A stretch of DNA of 64,000 nucleotides from positions 124,001-188,000 of the forward strand of contig CAVPXL010000013.1 of NCBI GenBank assembly GCA_963709765.1. Reading direction: 5' to 3'. Shown piece by piece: positions 35,336-43,942 of the stretch. The translations under genes and the position numbers were made by a program. The first letter of the stretch is position 1; every line of letters starts with the position of its first letter. Below the pieces are notes generated by a model that worked only from the letters and a program-made list of their open reading frames with translations, did not search any database and had not been told where the DNA came from. This DNA comes from Roseitranquillus sp963709765 (GTDB lineage: Bacteria > Pseudomonadota > Alphaproteobacteria > Rhodobacterales > Rhodobacteraceae).

Positions 35336-35953
35336 ATGGACGGTTTCACGCTCGGCCTCGGGCTCGACCTTCTGGGCACCTACGTCTTCGGGCTGAGCGG
35401 CGCGATGCTGGCGGTGCGCCGGGGGCTCGACGTGTTCGGGATCGTGGTTCTTGCCGGCGCGGCGGCCCTCGCGGGCGGTCTCATCCGGGACGCCACGCTG
35501 GGGGCGACGCCGCCGGCTGCCCTGCAGGACAACCGCTATCTGTTCGCGGTGCTTCTGGCGGCGGTGACGGTCTATTTCGCCCACCAGCGGATCGACCGCC
35601 TGAACAAGCCGGTCATGATGCTCGACGCTCTGGGCCTTGGCCTGTTCGCGGTCAGCGGGTGCCGAAAGGCGCTTGCCTACGGCCTCGACCCTTTTCCCGC
35701 GATCCTGCTCGGGGTGCTGACCGCGGTCGGCGGGGGCGCCGTGCGCGACATGCTGGTGGCCGAAGTGCCGCGGGTGCTGCGGGAGGAGGTCTATGCGCTG
35801 GCGGCGATGGTCGGTGCGGCGGTTGTGGTGGCCGGCCCCGCCGCAGGTGTCGACGCGACGTGGTCGGCGCTGGCGGGGATCGCCGTGGCGGTGCTGATCC
35901 GCATCGTCAGTGTCCTGCGCGGGTGGCGCGCCCCGCGCGCGCCGGGGTCGTGA
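35336..35953 (+). CDS. TRIC/UPF0126-family cation channel protein
   Basis: A 205-residue membrane protein with seven hydrophobic segments and two repeats of the family's Gly-rich motif: GTYVFGLSGAMLAVRRGLDV with ALAGGLIRDATLG, and ALGLGLFAVSGCRKALAYGL with AVGGGAVRDMLV. Prokaryotic TRIC homologues are trimeric monovalent cation channels. It lies 24 bases after mscL and may be cotranscribed with it, an osmotic-response pairing. Transcription from both sides ends at the hairpin at 35.99-36.02 kb. Confidence 0.9.
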   Translation: MDGFTLGLGLDLLGTYVFGLSGAMLAVRRGLDVFGIVVLAGAAALAGGLIRDATLGATPPAALQDNRYLFAVLLAAVTVYFAHQRIDRLNKPVMMLDALGLGLFAVSGCRKALAYGLDPFPAILLGVLTAVGGGAVRDMLVAEVPRVLREEVYALAAMVGAAVVVAGPAAGVDATWSALAGIAVAVLIRIVSVLRGWRAPRAPGS

Positions 35954-35992
35954 CCGCGGGCCCCGGCCGGGGTCGAGATCGGTGAAGGCATG

Positions 35993-36024
35993 AAAAAACC
36001 CCGGCCGATGCGAATCGGCAGGGG
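35993..36024 (-). terminator. Rho-independent terminator of rpsU
   Basis: On the minus strand: an 11-base stem (36024-36014 with 36009-35999, one mismatch), loop of four bases, then six T (35998-35993). It is 79 bases past the rpsU stop. On the plus strand it also follows the TRIC gene, but there the run is of A, so it is directional for rpsU. Confidence 0.9.
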
Positions 36025-36102
36025 TCGATGGTGTTCAACCGCGCAGTGCGTGCATCCGGGACGGATCCGTGACCGTGCGGTCGACAGCGTCGTGTCGAAG
36101 CC

Positions 36103-36309
36103 TCAGAGTGCGCCTTCGCGCTGGGCCTTCTTGCGCGCCAGTTTGCGGGCACGTCGGATGGCCTCGGCCTTCTTGCGCGCTTTCTCTTCGGACGGTTTTT
36201 CGAAATGTTGCCGAAGCTTCATCTCGCGAAAAACGCCCTCACGCTGCAGCTTCTTCTTCAGAGCGCGAAGCGCCTGATCGACATTGTTGTCGCGAACGCT
36301 GACCTGCAT
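36103..36309 (-). CDS. rpsU: 30S ribosomal protein S21
   Basis: A 68-residue S21 (MQVSVRDNNVDQALRALKKK, LQREGVFREMKLR) with the basic KARKKAEAIRRARKLARKKA tail. S21 acts near the 3' end of 16S rRNA in initiation. It is monocistronic with a strong terminator and diverges from coq9. AAGGTGGTGA stands upstream of the ATG. Confidence 0.97.
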   Translation of the reverse strand: MQVSVRDNNVDQALRALKKKLQREGVFREMKLRQHFEKPSEEKARKKAEAIRRARKLARKKAQREGAL

Positions 36310-36383
36310 GTGGTTCTCACCACCTTTCTAAGTTGGAGTTGCGGTAGATTGCAGGAGGTGGCCGTATAGCCGCCAGTCGCTAG

Positions 36384-36399
36384 CTTGTCTACAGACAAG
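36384..36399. promoter_or_regulatory. Operator-like dyad CTTGTCT-AC-AGACAAG upstream of coq9
   Basis: Perfect 7-bp inverted repeats with a 2-base centre, 21 bases before the coq9 ATG. The geometry suits a dimeric TetR- or MarR-type repressor. No candidate regulator gene is adjacent. Seen directly; role inferred. Confidence 0.4.
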
Positions 36400-36420
36400 G
36401 CCATTGCCGAAGGAGAGCCC

Positions 36421-37219
36421 ATGCCTACCTCCACCGACGACCCGCGCGACAGGATACTGGATGCGGCGCTGATCCACGTGCCATTCGACGGCTGGTCGGA
36501 AACGACGTTCCGCAACGCGGCGCGCGATGCCGGCGTCTCCGTGAACGAGGCCCGGTTCGCCTTTCCGCGCGGCCCGCTGGATCTGGCGCTCGCGTTCCAC
36601 AAGCGCGGCGATGCGACGATGGAAGAGCGGCTGCGGCGGGAGGATCTCAGCCAGATGAGGTTCCGCGACCGGATCGCCGCCGCCGTGCGCTACCGGGTCG
36701 AGGCCGTCGAGGACAAGGAGGCGGCGCGGCGCGGCACGGCGTTCTTTTCGCTGCCGCAGAACGCCCAGGCCGGGGCCAGGGCGTTGTGGGAGACGGCCGA
36801 CAGGATCTGGACCACGCTCGGGGACACGTCGGAGGACGTGAACTGGTACACCAAGCGGGCCACCCTCTCGGGGGTCTATGGAGCGACGGTGCTCTACTGG
36901 CTGGGCGATGACAGTCTTGGCCATCAGGATACCTGGAGCTTTCTTGATCGTCGGATCGAGGATGTGATGCGGATCGAGAAGGCCAAGGGTGCAGTCAATG
37001 ACAACCCGCTGCTTCGGGCGACTTTCGCGCTGCCGAACTGGATGCTTGGCCGGGTGCGGGCGCCGATCCGGCCGCCGCGCGGGGATCTGCCGGGCTCGAT
37101 GACATCGCCGCCGGATTCCGCGTCGCCCCCTCCCGCCCGAGACCGCGCCGGAGCCCGGCGCGCAAACTGCATCTGCCGCGCGCAAGAAATCCGCGGCGAA
37201 ACCGGAGTCCGACGCATGA
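36421..37219 (+). CDS. coq9: COQ9-family ubiquinone biosynthesis protein, one apparent frameshift
   Basis: A COQ9/TetR-fold lipid-binding protein that presents ubiquinone precursors to COQ7-type hydroxylases. Recognisable parts are RDRILDAALIHVPFDGWSET, ARFAFPRGPLDLALAFHKRG, YTKRATLSGVYGATVLYWLG and LRATFALPNWMLGRVRAPIR. The frame shifts in a C-rich stretch at about 37122-37138; with one base fewer the C-terminus becomes ETAPEPGAQTASAARKKSAA, then KPESDA and a TGA at 37217 that overlaps the next ATG. Corrected length is 265 residues. Uncorrected, it reads straight into the oxidoreductase, a false fusion. Confidence 0.88.
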
Positions 37220-38205
37220 GCCTGCCCCAGAAAATGCGTGTCGTCGAGATATCGAAACCCGGCGGCCCCGAAGTCCTTACGGTTGCCGAGCGGGACGTGC
37301 CGCGGCCCGGTCACGGCGAGATCGTCATCCGCGTGGTCTGGGCCGGCGTGAACCGCCCGGATGCCCTGCAACGTGCCGGGGCCTACGATCCGCCGCCGGG
37401 CGCGTCGGACCTGCCCGGCCTTGAAGCGTCGGGCACGGTCGCCGCGGTGGGCGAGGGTGTGTCCGACTGGCGCGAGGGCGACGAGGTCTGCGCGTTGCTG
37501 CCGGGCGGGGGCTATGCCGAATACGTTGCCACGCCCGCCGCCCACGCCCTGCCGGTGCCGCCGGGGCTGGGCCTGCGTGAGGCGGCGTGCCTGCCCGAGA
37601 CCTATTTTACCGTCTGGACCAACGTCTTCGACCGCGGGGCATTGCTGGCCGGCGAGCGGTTTCTGGTCCACGGCGGGACATCGGGAATCGGCACCACCGC
37701 GATCCAGCTCGCGGCGCAATTCGGGGCGCGGGTCTTCGCGACGGCTGGATCGGACGAGAAGTGCGCCGTCTGCACGGATCTGGGCGCGGAGCGCGCGATC
37801 AACTACAAGCGCGAGGATTTCGTCGAGGTGCTGCGCGCCGAAGGCGGGGCCGACCTGATCCTCGACATGGTGGGCGGCGATTACATCCCGCGCAACGTGG
37901 CGGCTCTGGCCAATGACGGGCGGCTCGTGCAGATCGCCTTTCTCCAGGGGCCGAAGGTGGAGCTGAACTTCGCACAGGTGATGGTGCGGCGGCTGACCAT
38001 CACCGGATCGACGCTGCGGCCGCAATCGGATCTGGCCAAGAGCCGGATCGCCGAGGCGCTGCGTCGTGACGTCTGGCCGCTGCTGGCCGCGGGGACGGTG
38101 GCGCCGGTGATCGACAGCGAGTTCCCGCTTGACCGGGCCGCCCAGGCGCATGCCCGCCTGGAAGAACCCGCCCATGTGGGAAAGATCGTGTTGAAGGTCG
38201 CCTAG
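37216..38205 (+). CDS. NAD(P)H quinone oxidoreductase (zinc-free MDR superfamily)
   Basis: A 329-residue medium-chain reductase of the quinone oxidoreductase type: MRVVEISKPGGPEVLTVAER, substrate motif VVWAGVNRPDALQRAG with PGLEASGTV, and the NADPH-binding FLVHGGTSGIGTTAIQLAAQ. No zinc ligands, as in QOR. It probably reduces quinones or enals and overlaps coq9 by ATGA, consistent with quinone-related coupling. Its stop codon shares CTAG with that of the convergent gene at 38202. Confidence 0.92.
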   Translation: MSLPQKMRVVEISKPGGPEVLTVAERDVPRPGHGEIVIRVVWAGVNRPDALQRAGAYDPPPGASDLPGLEASGTVAAVGEGVSDWREGDEVCALLPGGGYAEYVATPAAHALPVPPGLGLREAACLPETYFTVWTNVFDRGALLAGERFLVHGGTSGIGTTAIQLAAQFGARVFATAGSDEKCAVCTDLGAERAINYKREDFVEVLRAEGGADLILDMVGGDYIPRNVAALANDGRLVQIAFLQGPKVELNFAQVMVRRLTITGSTLRPQSDLAKSRIAEALRRDVWPLLAAGTVAPVIDSEFPLDRAAQAHARLEEPAHVGKIVLKVA

Positions 38206-38756
38206 GCCGTGGCGAGGTTGGCGGCGCGCATTTGCCGCTGACCCAAGGTGCGGCAATGGGCGGTCCAGATCGCGGTGCCCAGCGCAGGGGCCACGGGCAG
38301 CAGCCAGCCCGCCACCCAGCCCGGCAGGTTCAGGCGGCCGAGCCAGACGTAGAACGCGGGCATTCCCTCGAAATCGGTGGCGACCATCTGCAGCCGCACC
38401 TCGCGCCGGCGCAGGGCGCGGGCAAAGGCGCGGATCTCGGTCCATGGAAGGGCCCGGCCCCCGCCGGGCCGGGGTTCACGCTGGGCCATGGCCTCGTAGG
38501 GGTCGACCTCGCGGCTCAGTTCGAGCCGATGGCCCAGAACCCGCAGCACCCAGCAGAAGCGGCCGGCATCGTCCACGGCGCGGAAGGCCGTGATCGGCCC
38601 GGCGTCGAACCGGTGGCCGGGATCGTACCAGACCTTCAGCGAATGCTCGCGCAGAATGTCCACCGCGCGGGCGTGCGGCTGACCGATCTCGACGGGGCGA
38701 TTGAGAGCAAGAACGGTGCGAGAGACGAGGGCTGCCTGATGGGCCTGGTATGTCAT
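38202..38756 (-). CDS. Uncharacterised protein, 184 residues
   Basis: No family recognised with confidence. The protein begins MTYQAHQAALVSRTVLALNR and has a compact alpha/beta look (HSLKVWYDPGHRFDAGPITA, GRFCWVLRVLGHRLELSREV), ending with a hydrophobic stretch (LNLPGWVAGWLLPVAPALGT) that could be one membrane segment. Upstream, 38849-38862 holds a TTACC-TACG-GGTAA dyad. Coding quality is as in the neighbours and the frame is clean. Convergent with the oxidoreductase with a shared CTAG. Confidence 0.75.
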   Translation of the reverse strand: MTYQAHQAALVSRTVLALNRPVEIGQPHARAVDILREHSLKVWYDPGHRFDAGPITAFRAVDDAGRFCWVLRVLGHRLELSREVDPYEAMAQREPRPGGGRALPWTEIRAFARALRRREVRLQMVATDFEGMPAFYVWLGRLNLPGWVAGWLLPVAPALGTAIWTAHCRTLGQRQMRAANLATA

Positions 38757-38960
38757 GGCGCGCTTTCCTGTTACCTCTGGTCTGCATCGTCCCGGTTCGA
38801 TGATTTTGGCTTACGCCGGGTTACGAAGCATCAATAGTCAGGGAAACATTACCTACGGGTAACGATGTTGCTTGCCCGTACGCTGCTGCGCGCGCGTTGC
38901 ACGATCCGCACGCAAGGGCTTGTGGAACGGTCGGGCGGGTGCCTGAAACCCGCCGGGACC

Positions 38961-39575
38961 TCAGCGCACGGGCGCAAGAAGCGCGTCGTCTTGCGTGCAG
39001 TCCCGGACCACGTCCGCGCCGCAATCGCGGGGCGCCAGATCCTTCGTCAGGCAGATGCGCGCCTCCTGGATCCGTCCGTCGCGGCAGGTGATCGTCACCG
39101 TGTCAGGTGTCCATTCGGGATTGTCGCGCAAGAACGCCTGCTCGATCACCTCGGCCGGGATCCGCACCGGCTCGTCGAGCTGGCGCAGGACTTCGGGGCG
39201 CACGACCGAGTCATAGGCCCTGCGCGCGGCCGCGAAATACTCGGACGGCTCAAGCCCCGCGCACCGTCCGTGTTTCTGCCACTGGTGCCACGCCAGTCCC
39301 GCCGATCCCATGATGTCCGTCATCGCCGCGGTCTCGTTCCGGTTGGCGTCACGCGTGAGCGGCGCGCAATCGGAGGGCCAGCCGCGCTCGCGCTGCGGCC
39401 ACAGACCGTGCAGGGACCATCCGCGTGTTGTCTCGCACTGCTCTGCGCCGCGCCCCTGTGTGGCGCACCAGGTCGGCTGCCAGCTCAGGGCCAGCACGTA
39501 ATAGTCGAAGTCGCCCGCGCGATCCTGCGCGGCGGCAGTTCCGGCCCACAGGACCAGCGCGGCAAGCAGGCGCAT
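38961..39575 (-). CDS. Secreted ribonuclease T2 family protein
   Basis: A 204-residue protein with a signal peptide (RLLAALVLWAGTAAAQ) and the RNase T2 fold. Conserved active-site segment I is WSLHGLWP (His56) and segment II is LAWHQWQKHGRC (His97, His102). Six or more Cys suit disulfides in the periplasm. In characterised members segment II reads H-E-W, with a catalytic Glu; here that position is Gln98, so activity may be reduced or the mechanism altered. Diverges from trcR. Confidence 0.88.
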   Translation of the reverse strand: MRLLAALVLWAGTAAAQDRAGDFDYYVLALSWQPTWCATQGRGAEQCETTRGWSLHGLWPQRERGWPSDCAPLTRDANRNETAAMTDIMGSAGLAWHQWQKHGRCAGLEPSEYFAAARRAYDSVVRPEVLRQLDEPVRIPAEVIEQAFLRDNPEWTPDTVTITCRDGRIQEARICLTKDLAPRDCGADVVRDCTQDDALLAPVR

Positions 39576-39701
39576 TTTCTCTTCCCTCCTGCAGGGAGCC
39601 ATCCTATATACGCGCCCAAGTTCCCCGAAATCGAAGAGACGTTCCAGCCGGAACAGCCGATTTCCCGGCTCGGGGAAGATGTGTCGAAGGAGTTAGATAC
39701 G

Positions 39702-40478
39702 ATGGCCAAACCGCTCATGGCGAAGGCGACCGCCGTCTGGCTGGTCGACAATACCACGCTCACCTTCAAGCAGATCGCCGATTTCTGCGAGCTGCATGAA
39801 CTGGAAGTGCAGGGGATTGCCGACGGCGATGTGGCCCAAGGCGTGAAGGGGTTCGATCCGGTCGCCAACAACCAGCTTGACCAGATCGATATCGAGCGGG
39901 CCGAGAAGGATCCGACCCACAGGCTGAAGCTGAAGTTCAATGCTGCCGCGGTGGGCGAGGAAAAGCGGCGCGGGCCGCGCTACACGCCGCTGTCCAAGCG
40001 GCAGGATCGCCCGGCGGCAATCCTGTGGCTGGTCAAGTTCCACCCCGAACTGGCCGACAGCCAGATCTCCAAGCTGGTGGGCACGACCAAGCCGACCATC
40101 CAGGCGATCCGGGAGCGGACCCACTGGAACATCCAGAACATCCAGCCGATCGACCCGGTGGCACTCGGCCTCTGCAAGCAGGGCGAGCTGGATGCCATCG
40201 TGCAGAAGGCCGCGTCCAAGAAAACGTCCGAAGGCGTGGTGATGTCCGACGACGAGCGGCGGCGGCTGGTGTCGACGGAGCAATCGCTGTCGTCCGACGC
40301 GTCCGAGCACAAGATGCCGACGGCGATTGCCGGACTGGAGACCTTCTCGCTTTCCGACACCGGGGAGGAGTTCAAGGAAGAAGATGACCGCGTTCCCGAC
40401 GCCGAGAGTTTCTTCAACCTGCCGAACGACAAATCGGACAAGGACGACGAGGACGAGGACGAGGACACGTCGCCCTGA
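39702..40478 (+). CDS. trcR: TrcR/DUF1013 cell-cycle transcriptional regulator
   Basis: A 258-residue DUF1013 protein: AVWLVDNTTLTFKQIADFCE, LHELEVQGIADGDVAQGVKG, GPRYTPLSKRQDRPAAILWL, and GTTKPTIQAIRERTHWN (helix-turn-helix-like), then an acidic tail rich in D/E (SDKDDEDEDEDTSP). In Caulobacter the homologue TrcR binds RNA polymerase and many promoters and is cell-cycle regulated. ATG 39702 follows GAAGGAG. Among the more strongly conserved alphaproteobacterial genes here. Confidence 0.92.
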   Translation: MAKPLMAKATAVWLVDNTTLTFKQIADFCELHELEVQGIADGDVAQGVKGFDPVANNQLDQIDIERAEKDPTHRLKLKFNAAAVGEEKRRGPRYTPLSKRQDRPAAILWLVKFHPELADSQISKLVGTTKPTIQAIRERTHWNIQNIQPIDPVALGLCKQGELDAIVQKAASKKTSEGVVMSDDERRRLVSTEQSLSSDASEHKMPTAIAGLETFSLSDTGEEFKEEDDRVPDAESFFNLPNDKSDKDDEDEDEDTSP

Positions 40479-41095
40479 CGACCACGCGGCGGGATCCGCG
40501 CCGCAATCGCACCGGTTCCTGACGATCCGGCGTTGCGTCAGGCCGGCGCGCTGAAGGTCGGCCGGAGAAGGGGCGCGGCGGCGGGTGGTTCGTCTCTCCC
40601 GGATGGCGCGCGGCCTTGTCCTTCAAGGGTCTTGATCACCCGCTTCGATCCCGTCTGATGTGACGGTTCTGCCGACCGGCGTTGCGGCCGGCAGGCCAGC
40701 CCGAAGTGGTCATCCCGCCGTCCGGCAGCGGCGGGATACCGGCGATGGCGGCGGCATCGTGCGTGTGGTGGACGGCGGGCGATTGTCCCGGTTTGTCGCC
40801 ACTGTCCGCATCGGACCCGACAACGCGCCGACGTCGGGTCGGTATTCCCTCCTGTCTGCCCGGCATCCGGCTGTCGCGTGAGATGGTCCGGCTCGGGCAG
40901 TCGCGGGACGCGGCGCTCTGAACATCGCCGATCCGCCGGGTCAGGGGAGCGAGAGCCTTCTGATCGCGGGACGCAATTGGCGAATCCGGATGACCTTGCG
41001 CACTTCAATCCGATTGACGCCAAGTACCGCTGTCACGGCTTTGCCGAGGGCGGCTTCCTTCGGGTCGTGGCCTGAACGGATAGATCGCGCCGGAT
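40479..41095. other. 617-base stretch without a convincing gene
   Basis: All six frames contain ORFs of only 60-160 codons with poor, Arg/Pro/Ser-rich composition typical of shadow frames. A minus-strand stretch at about 40942-41072 reads more protein-like (KEAALGKAVTAVLGVNRIEV, RKVIRIRQLRP) but has no start or continuation, so it could be a gene remnant. A perfect 8-bp stem ATCCCGCC/GGCGGGAT (40712-40719 and 40730-40737) has no T-run and is not a clear terminator. Confidence 0.5.
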
Positions 41096-41692
41096 TCAGA
41101 GCGCCCGCCGTGCCCGCAGTGCCGCGCCAATGGTCCCGTCGTCGAGAAAATCCAGCTCTCCGCCCACCGGGACACCCTGCGCCAGGGACGTCACGGTCAC
41201 ACGGCCGTCGAACGCATCCGCGATGTAATGAGCTGTGGTCTGGCCATCGACCGTGGCGCCGAGCGCGAGGATGAGTTCCTCGATCCCCTCGTCCCCGATC
41301 CGTGCGGAGAGTCTCGGAATGCCGAGTTCATCCGGCCCCACCTGGTCCAGCGCCGAGAGGGTCCCGCCCAGGACGTGATAGCGGCCATGAAACACGCTTG
41401 CACGTTCCATCGCCCAGAGGTCGGCCACTCCCTCGACCACGCAGATGGTGCCGTTCGACCGCTCCGGCGACGCGCAGATGGCGCAGATCTCGGCCGTGTC
41501 GACATTGCCGCAGATGACGCATTCCCGGGCCGTCGCGGCGACACTCTGCATCGCCTCCGCCAGGGGGGCGAGAATCTGGCCTCGCCGCCGGATCATGTGC
41601 AGCACTGCCCGCCGGGCGGAGCGCGGCCCGAGGCCCGGCAACCGGGCCATCAGGCCGATCAGCGTCTCGATCTCGGTGTCGCCCCCGCCCAT
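41096..41692 (-). CDS. recR: Recombination mediator RecR
   Basis: A 198-residue RecR: helix-hairpin-helix (LPGLGPRSARRAVLHMIRRR), a Cys4 zinc finger (CVICGNVDTAEICAICASPE) and a Toprim domain (TICVVEGVADLWAMERASVF, YHVLGGTLSALDQVGP). It loads RecA with RecO/RecF at gaps. Last gene of the dnaX-ybaB-recR operon, 9 bases after ybaB. Confidence 0.97.
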   Translation of the reverse strand: MGGGDTEIETLIGLMARLPGLGPRSARRAVLHMIRRRGQILAPLAEAMQSVAATARECVICGNVDTAEICAICASPERSNGTICVVEGVADLWAMERASVFHGRYHVLGGTLSALDQVGPDELGIPRLSARIGDEGIEELILALGATVDGQTTAHYIADAFDGRVTVTSLAQGVPVGGELDFLDDGTIGAALRARRAL

Positions 41693-41701
41693 GCGTGCCC
41701 G

Positions 41702-42046
41702 TCAGAACGGCAGCTTCATGCCCGGCGGCAGGCCGAGGCCTTCGGTCAGCTTGCCCATCTCCTCCTGGCTGCGCGCCTGCGCGCGCGCCTGCGCATCCTT
41801 GATCGCGGCGAGAATCAGATCCTCGACCACCTCCTTCTGCGTCGGGTCGAAGATCGACGGATCGATGTCGAGCGCCGTCAGCTCGCCCTTGGCCGTCGCC
41901 GTGGCCTTCACGAGCCCCGCCCCGCTTTCGCCGGTCACGCTGATTGCGCTCAGGCTTTCCTGCAGGTCGGCCATCTTGCCCTGCATTTCCTGTGCCGCCT
42001 TCATCATCTTGCCCATGTCGCCGAGGCCGCCCATTCCCTTAAGCAT
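41702..42046 (-). CDS. ybaB: YbaB/EbfC nucleoid-associated protein
   Basis: A 114-residue YbaB-family DNA-binding protein (LKGMGGLGDMGKMMKAAQEM, KGELTALDIDPSIFDP, EVVEDLILAAIKDA) with an extended C-terminus (LTEGLGLPPGMKLPF) common in alphaproteobacteria. ATG 42046 follows AGGAGC. It sits between dnaX and recR as in most proteobacteria. Confidence 0.95.
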   Translation of the reverse strand: MLKGMGGLGDMGKMMKAAQEMQGKMADLQESLSAISVTGESGAGLVKATATAKGELTALDIDPSIFDPTQKEVVEDLILAAIKDAQARAQARSQEEMGKLTEGLGLPPGMKLPF

Positions 42047-42113
42047 CGCTGGCTCCTGTGGTTTGAAGTCGGCAAGGTGATACGCGGGTGACGGCCCGCC
42101 GACAAGGCGCGGC

Positions 42114-43919
42114 TCAATCCTCGAAGGGATCCCAGTCCTCGTCCTGTCCGACATCGGAATCCCCGGAATCGCCCGAGGCCCCGGCAAGATCGGCGGCGGA
42201 ACGGATATCGGTGATCTCCGCGTCGGGGAACGCGCCGAGGATCGCCTGCACGAGCGGGTTCGCCCGGGCCTCTGAGCGGCGCACCGCGAGTTCGGCGTCG
42301 CGGGTTTCCGCGATGGTCGGGGCCCCGCCTTCGGCGACCACGCTCACCGCCCATCTCGCGCCCGTCCAGGCCTGCAGCCGCGCGCCAAGCCGCTGGGCAA
42401 GGTCGACGGGCGCCGTGGGGCCGGGCTGAAACTCGATGCGGCCGGGCGCGTAGGCCGCCAGACGCAGGTCCGACTCCACCTCGACCAAGAGCTTCACGTC
42501 GCGATTTGCCCGGATCAGCGCGACAACGTCCTCGAATCTGGCGAACCGCGACAGGGCGGTCTCGGTTTCGGCGACAAGGGCCGCGACCGGTCCGCCTCCG
42601 CCATGCTGTGACGTCGTGCGCGGCCGCGGCGCTTCGGCGCTGGCCGGGGGCGTGGATTGCGGCGGCCCCGGATGCGCCGTCTGGCTGCCGCGGGCCGCCG
42701 AAGGCGCGGCGCCGCGACCCGGCCCGGTCATGTCACCGGCGTCCTGCGGCATGTCCTGCAGCTTGCGCAACAGCTCTTCCGGCGAGGGCAGGTCGGACAC
42801 ATGGGTGAGACGGATCAGCGCCATCTCGGCGGCCATCATGGCGTTCGGCGCGTGGGCCACTTCCTCGAGCGCCGCCAGCAGCATCTGCCACGTCCGGGTC
42901 AGCGCGCGCATCGACAGCCGTCCCGCCATGTCGCGCCCGCGCACCCGCTCGTCGGGCGCTACCGTCGGATCGTCGACGGCGGCCGGAGTGAGGCGGATCA
43001 CGCTGATCCAGTGTGTCACCTCCGCCAGGTCGCGCAGCACCGCCATCGGGTCGGCCCCGTCGGCGTATTGCGCCGCCAGCTCGGCCAGCGCACCGGCCGC
43101 GTCGCCACGCATCACTAGGTCGAAAAGGTCCAGAACACGGCCACGGTCAGCCAGGCCCAGCATCGCGCGCACCTGTTCCGCGCCGGTCTCGCCGGTGCCG
43201 TGGGCGATCGCCTGGTCGAGAAGTGATTGCGCGTCGCGGGCCGACCCCTCGGCGGCCCGGGTGATGAGCGCCAGCGCTCCGTCGTCGATCCGCGCACCTT
43301 CGGCCTCCGCTATGCGGCGCAGCATGGCCATCATCGTCTCGGGCTCGATCCGCCGGAGGTCGAAGCGCTGGCAGCGGCTCAGCACGGTGACCGGCACCTT
43401 GCGGATCTCCGTGGTGGCGAAGATGAACTTCACGTGCTCCGGCGGCTCCTCGAGCGTCTTCAGCAGCGCGTTGAACGCCGAAGTGCTGAGCATGTGCACC
43501 TCGTCGATGATGTAGATCTTGTAGCGCGCGGAGGCGGCGCGATAGCGCACGCTGTCGATGATCTCGCGGATGTCGCCCACGCCCGTGCGGCTCGCGGCGT
43601 CCATCTCCAGCACGTCCACGTGCCGTCCCTCTGCGATGGCCACGCAAGGCTCGCAGACGCCGCAGGGATCGGTCGTCGGGCCGCCATTCCCGTCCGGACC
43701 GATACAGTTCAGGCCCTTGGCGACGATCCGCGCGGTCGTCGTTTTCCCCGTTCCCCGGATGCCGGTGAGAATGAAGGCATGGGCGATCCGGTCGGCCGCG
43801 AACGCGTTCTTCAGCGTGCGCACCATCGCGTCCTGACCCACAAGGTCAGCGAATGTCTGCGGCCGGTACTTGCGCGCAAGAACCTGATAGCCGGTTCCGG
43901 AGGGAGGCGTTTCTGACAC
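42114..43919 (-). CDS. dnaX: DNA polymerase III subunits gamma and tau
   Basis: A 601-residue clamp-loader ATPase. Walker A is GIRGTGKT, the zinc-binding Cys (CIGPDG, CGVCEPC) are present, Walker B/DEAH-like is YIIDEVHMLS, and the sensor regions follow (ATTEIRKVPVTVLSRCQRFD). Domain III and a Pro/Ala-rich linker lead to the tau C-terminal region (VALIRANRDVKLLVEVESDL). No clear slippery site for gamma production was identified. First gene of dnaX-ybaB-recR. Confidence 0.96.
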   Translation of the reverse strand: MSETPPSGTGYQVLARKYRPQTFADLVGQDAMVRTLKNAFAADRIAHAFILTGIRGTGKTTTARIVAKGLNCIGPDGNGGPTTDPCGVCEPCVAIAEGRHVDVLEMDAASRTGVGDIREIIDSVRYRAASARYKIYIIDEVHMLSTSAFNALLKTLEEPPEHVKFIFATTEIRKVPVTVLSRCQRFDLRRIEPETMMAMLRRIAEAEGARIDDGALALITRAAEGSARDAQSLLDQAIAHGTGETGAEQVRAMLGLADRGRVLDLFDLVMRGDAAGALAELAAQYADGADPMAVLRDLAEVTHWISVIRLTPAAVDDPTVAPDERVRGRDMAGRLSMRALTRTWQMLLAALEEVAHAPNAMMAAEMALIRLTHVSDLPSPEELLRKLQDMPQDAGDMTGPGRGAAPSAARGSQTAHPGPPQSTPPASAEAPRPRTTSQHGGGGPVAALVAETETALSRFARFEDVVALIRANRDVKLLVEVESDLRLAAYAPGRIEFQPGPTAPVDLAQRLGARLQAWTGARWAVSVVAEGGAPTIAETRDAELAVRRSEARANPLVQAILGAFPDAEITDIRSAADLAGASGDSGDSDVGQDEDWDPFED

Positions 43920-43942
43920 GGTCGGACCCTATCGCGCCCGGT

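Noticed and set aside
36421..38205. A single 600-residue COQ9-quinone oxidoreductase fusion
   Set aside because: The true COQ9 end (ETAPEPGAQ...ESDA and a TGA overlapping the next ATG) is present in the +1 frame, so the fusion is produced by a one-base insertion in a C-rich stretch.
40712..40737. Hairpin as a terminator for trcR
   Set aside because: It is more than 230 bases past the stop codon and no T-run follows on either strand.
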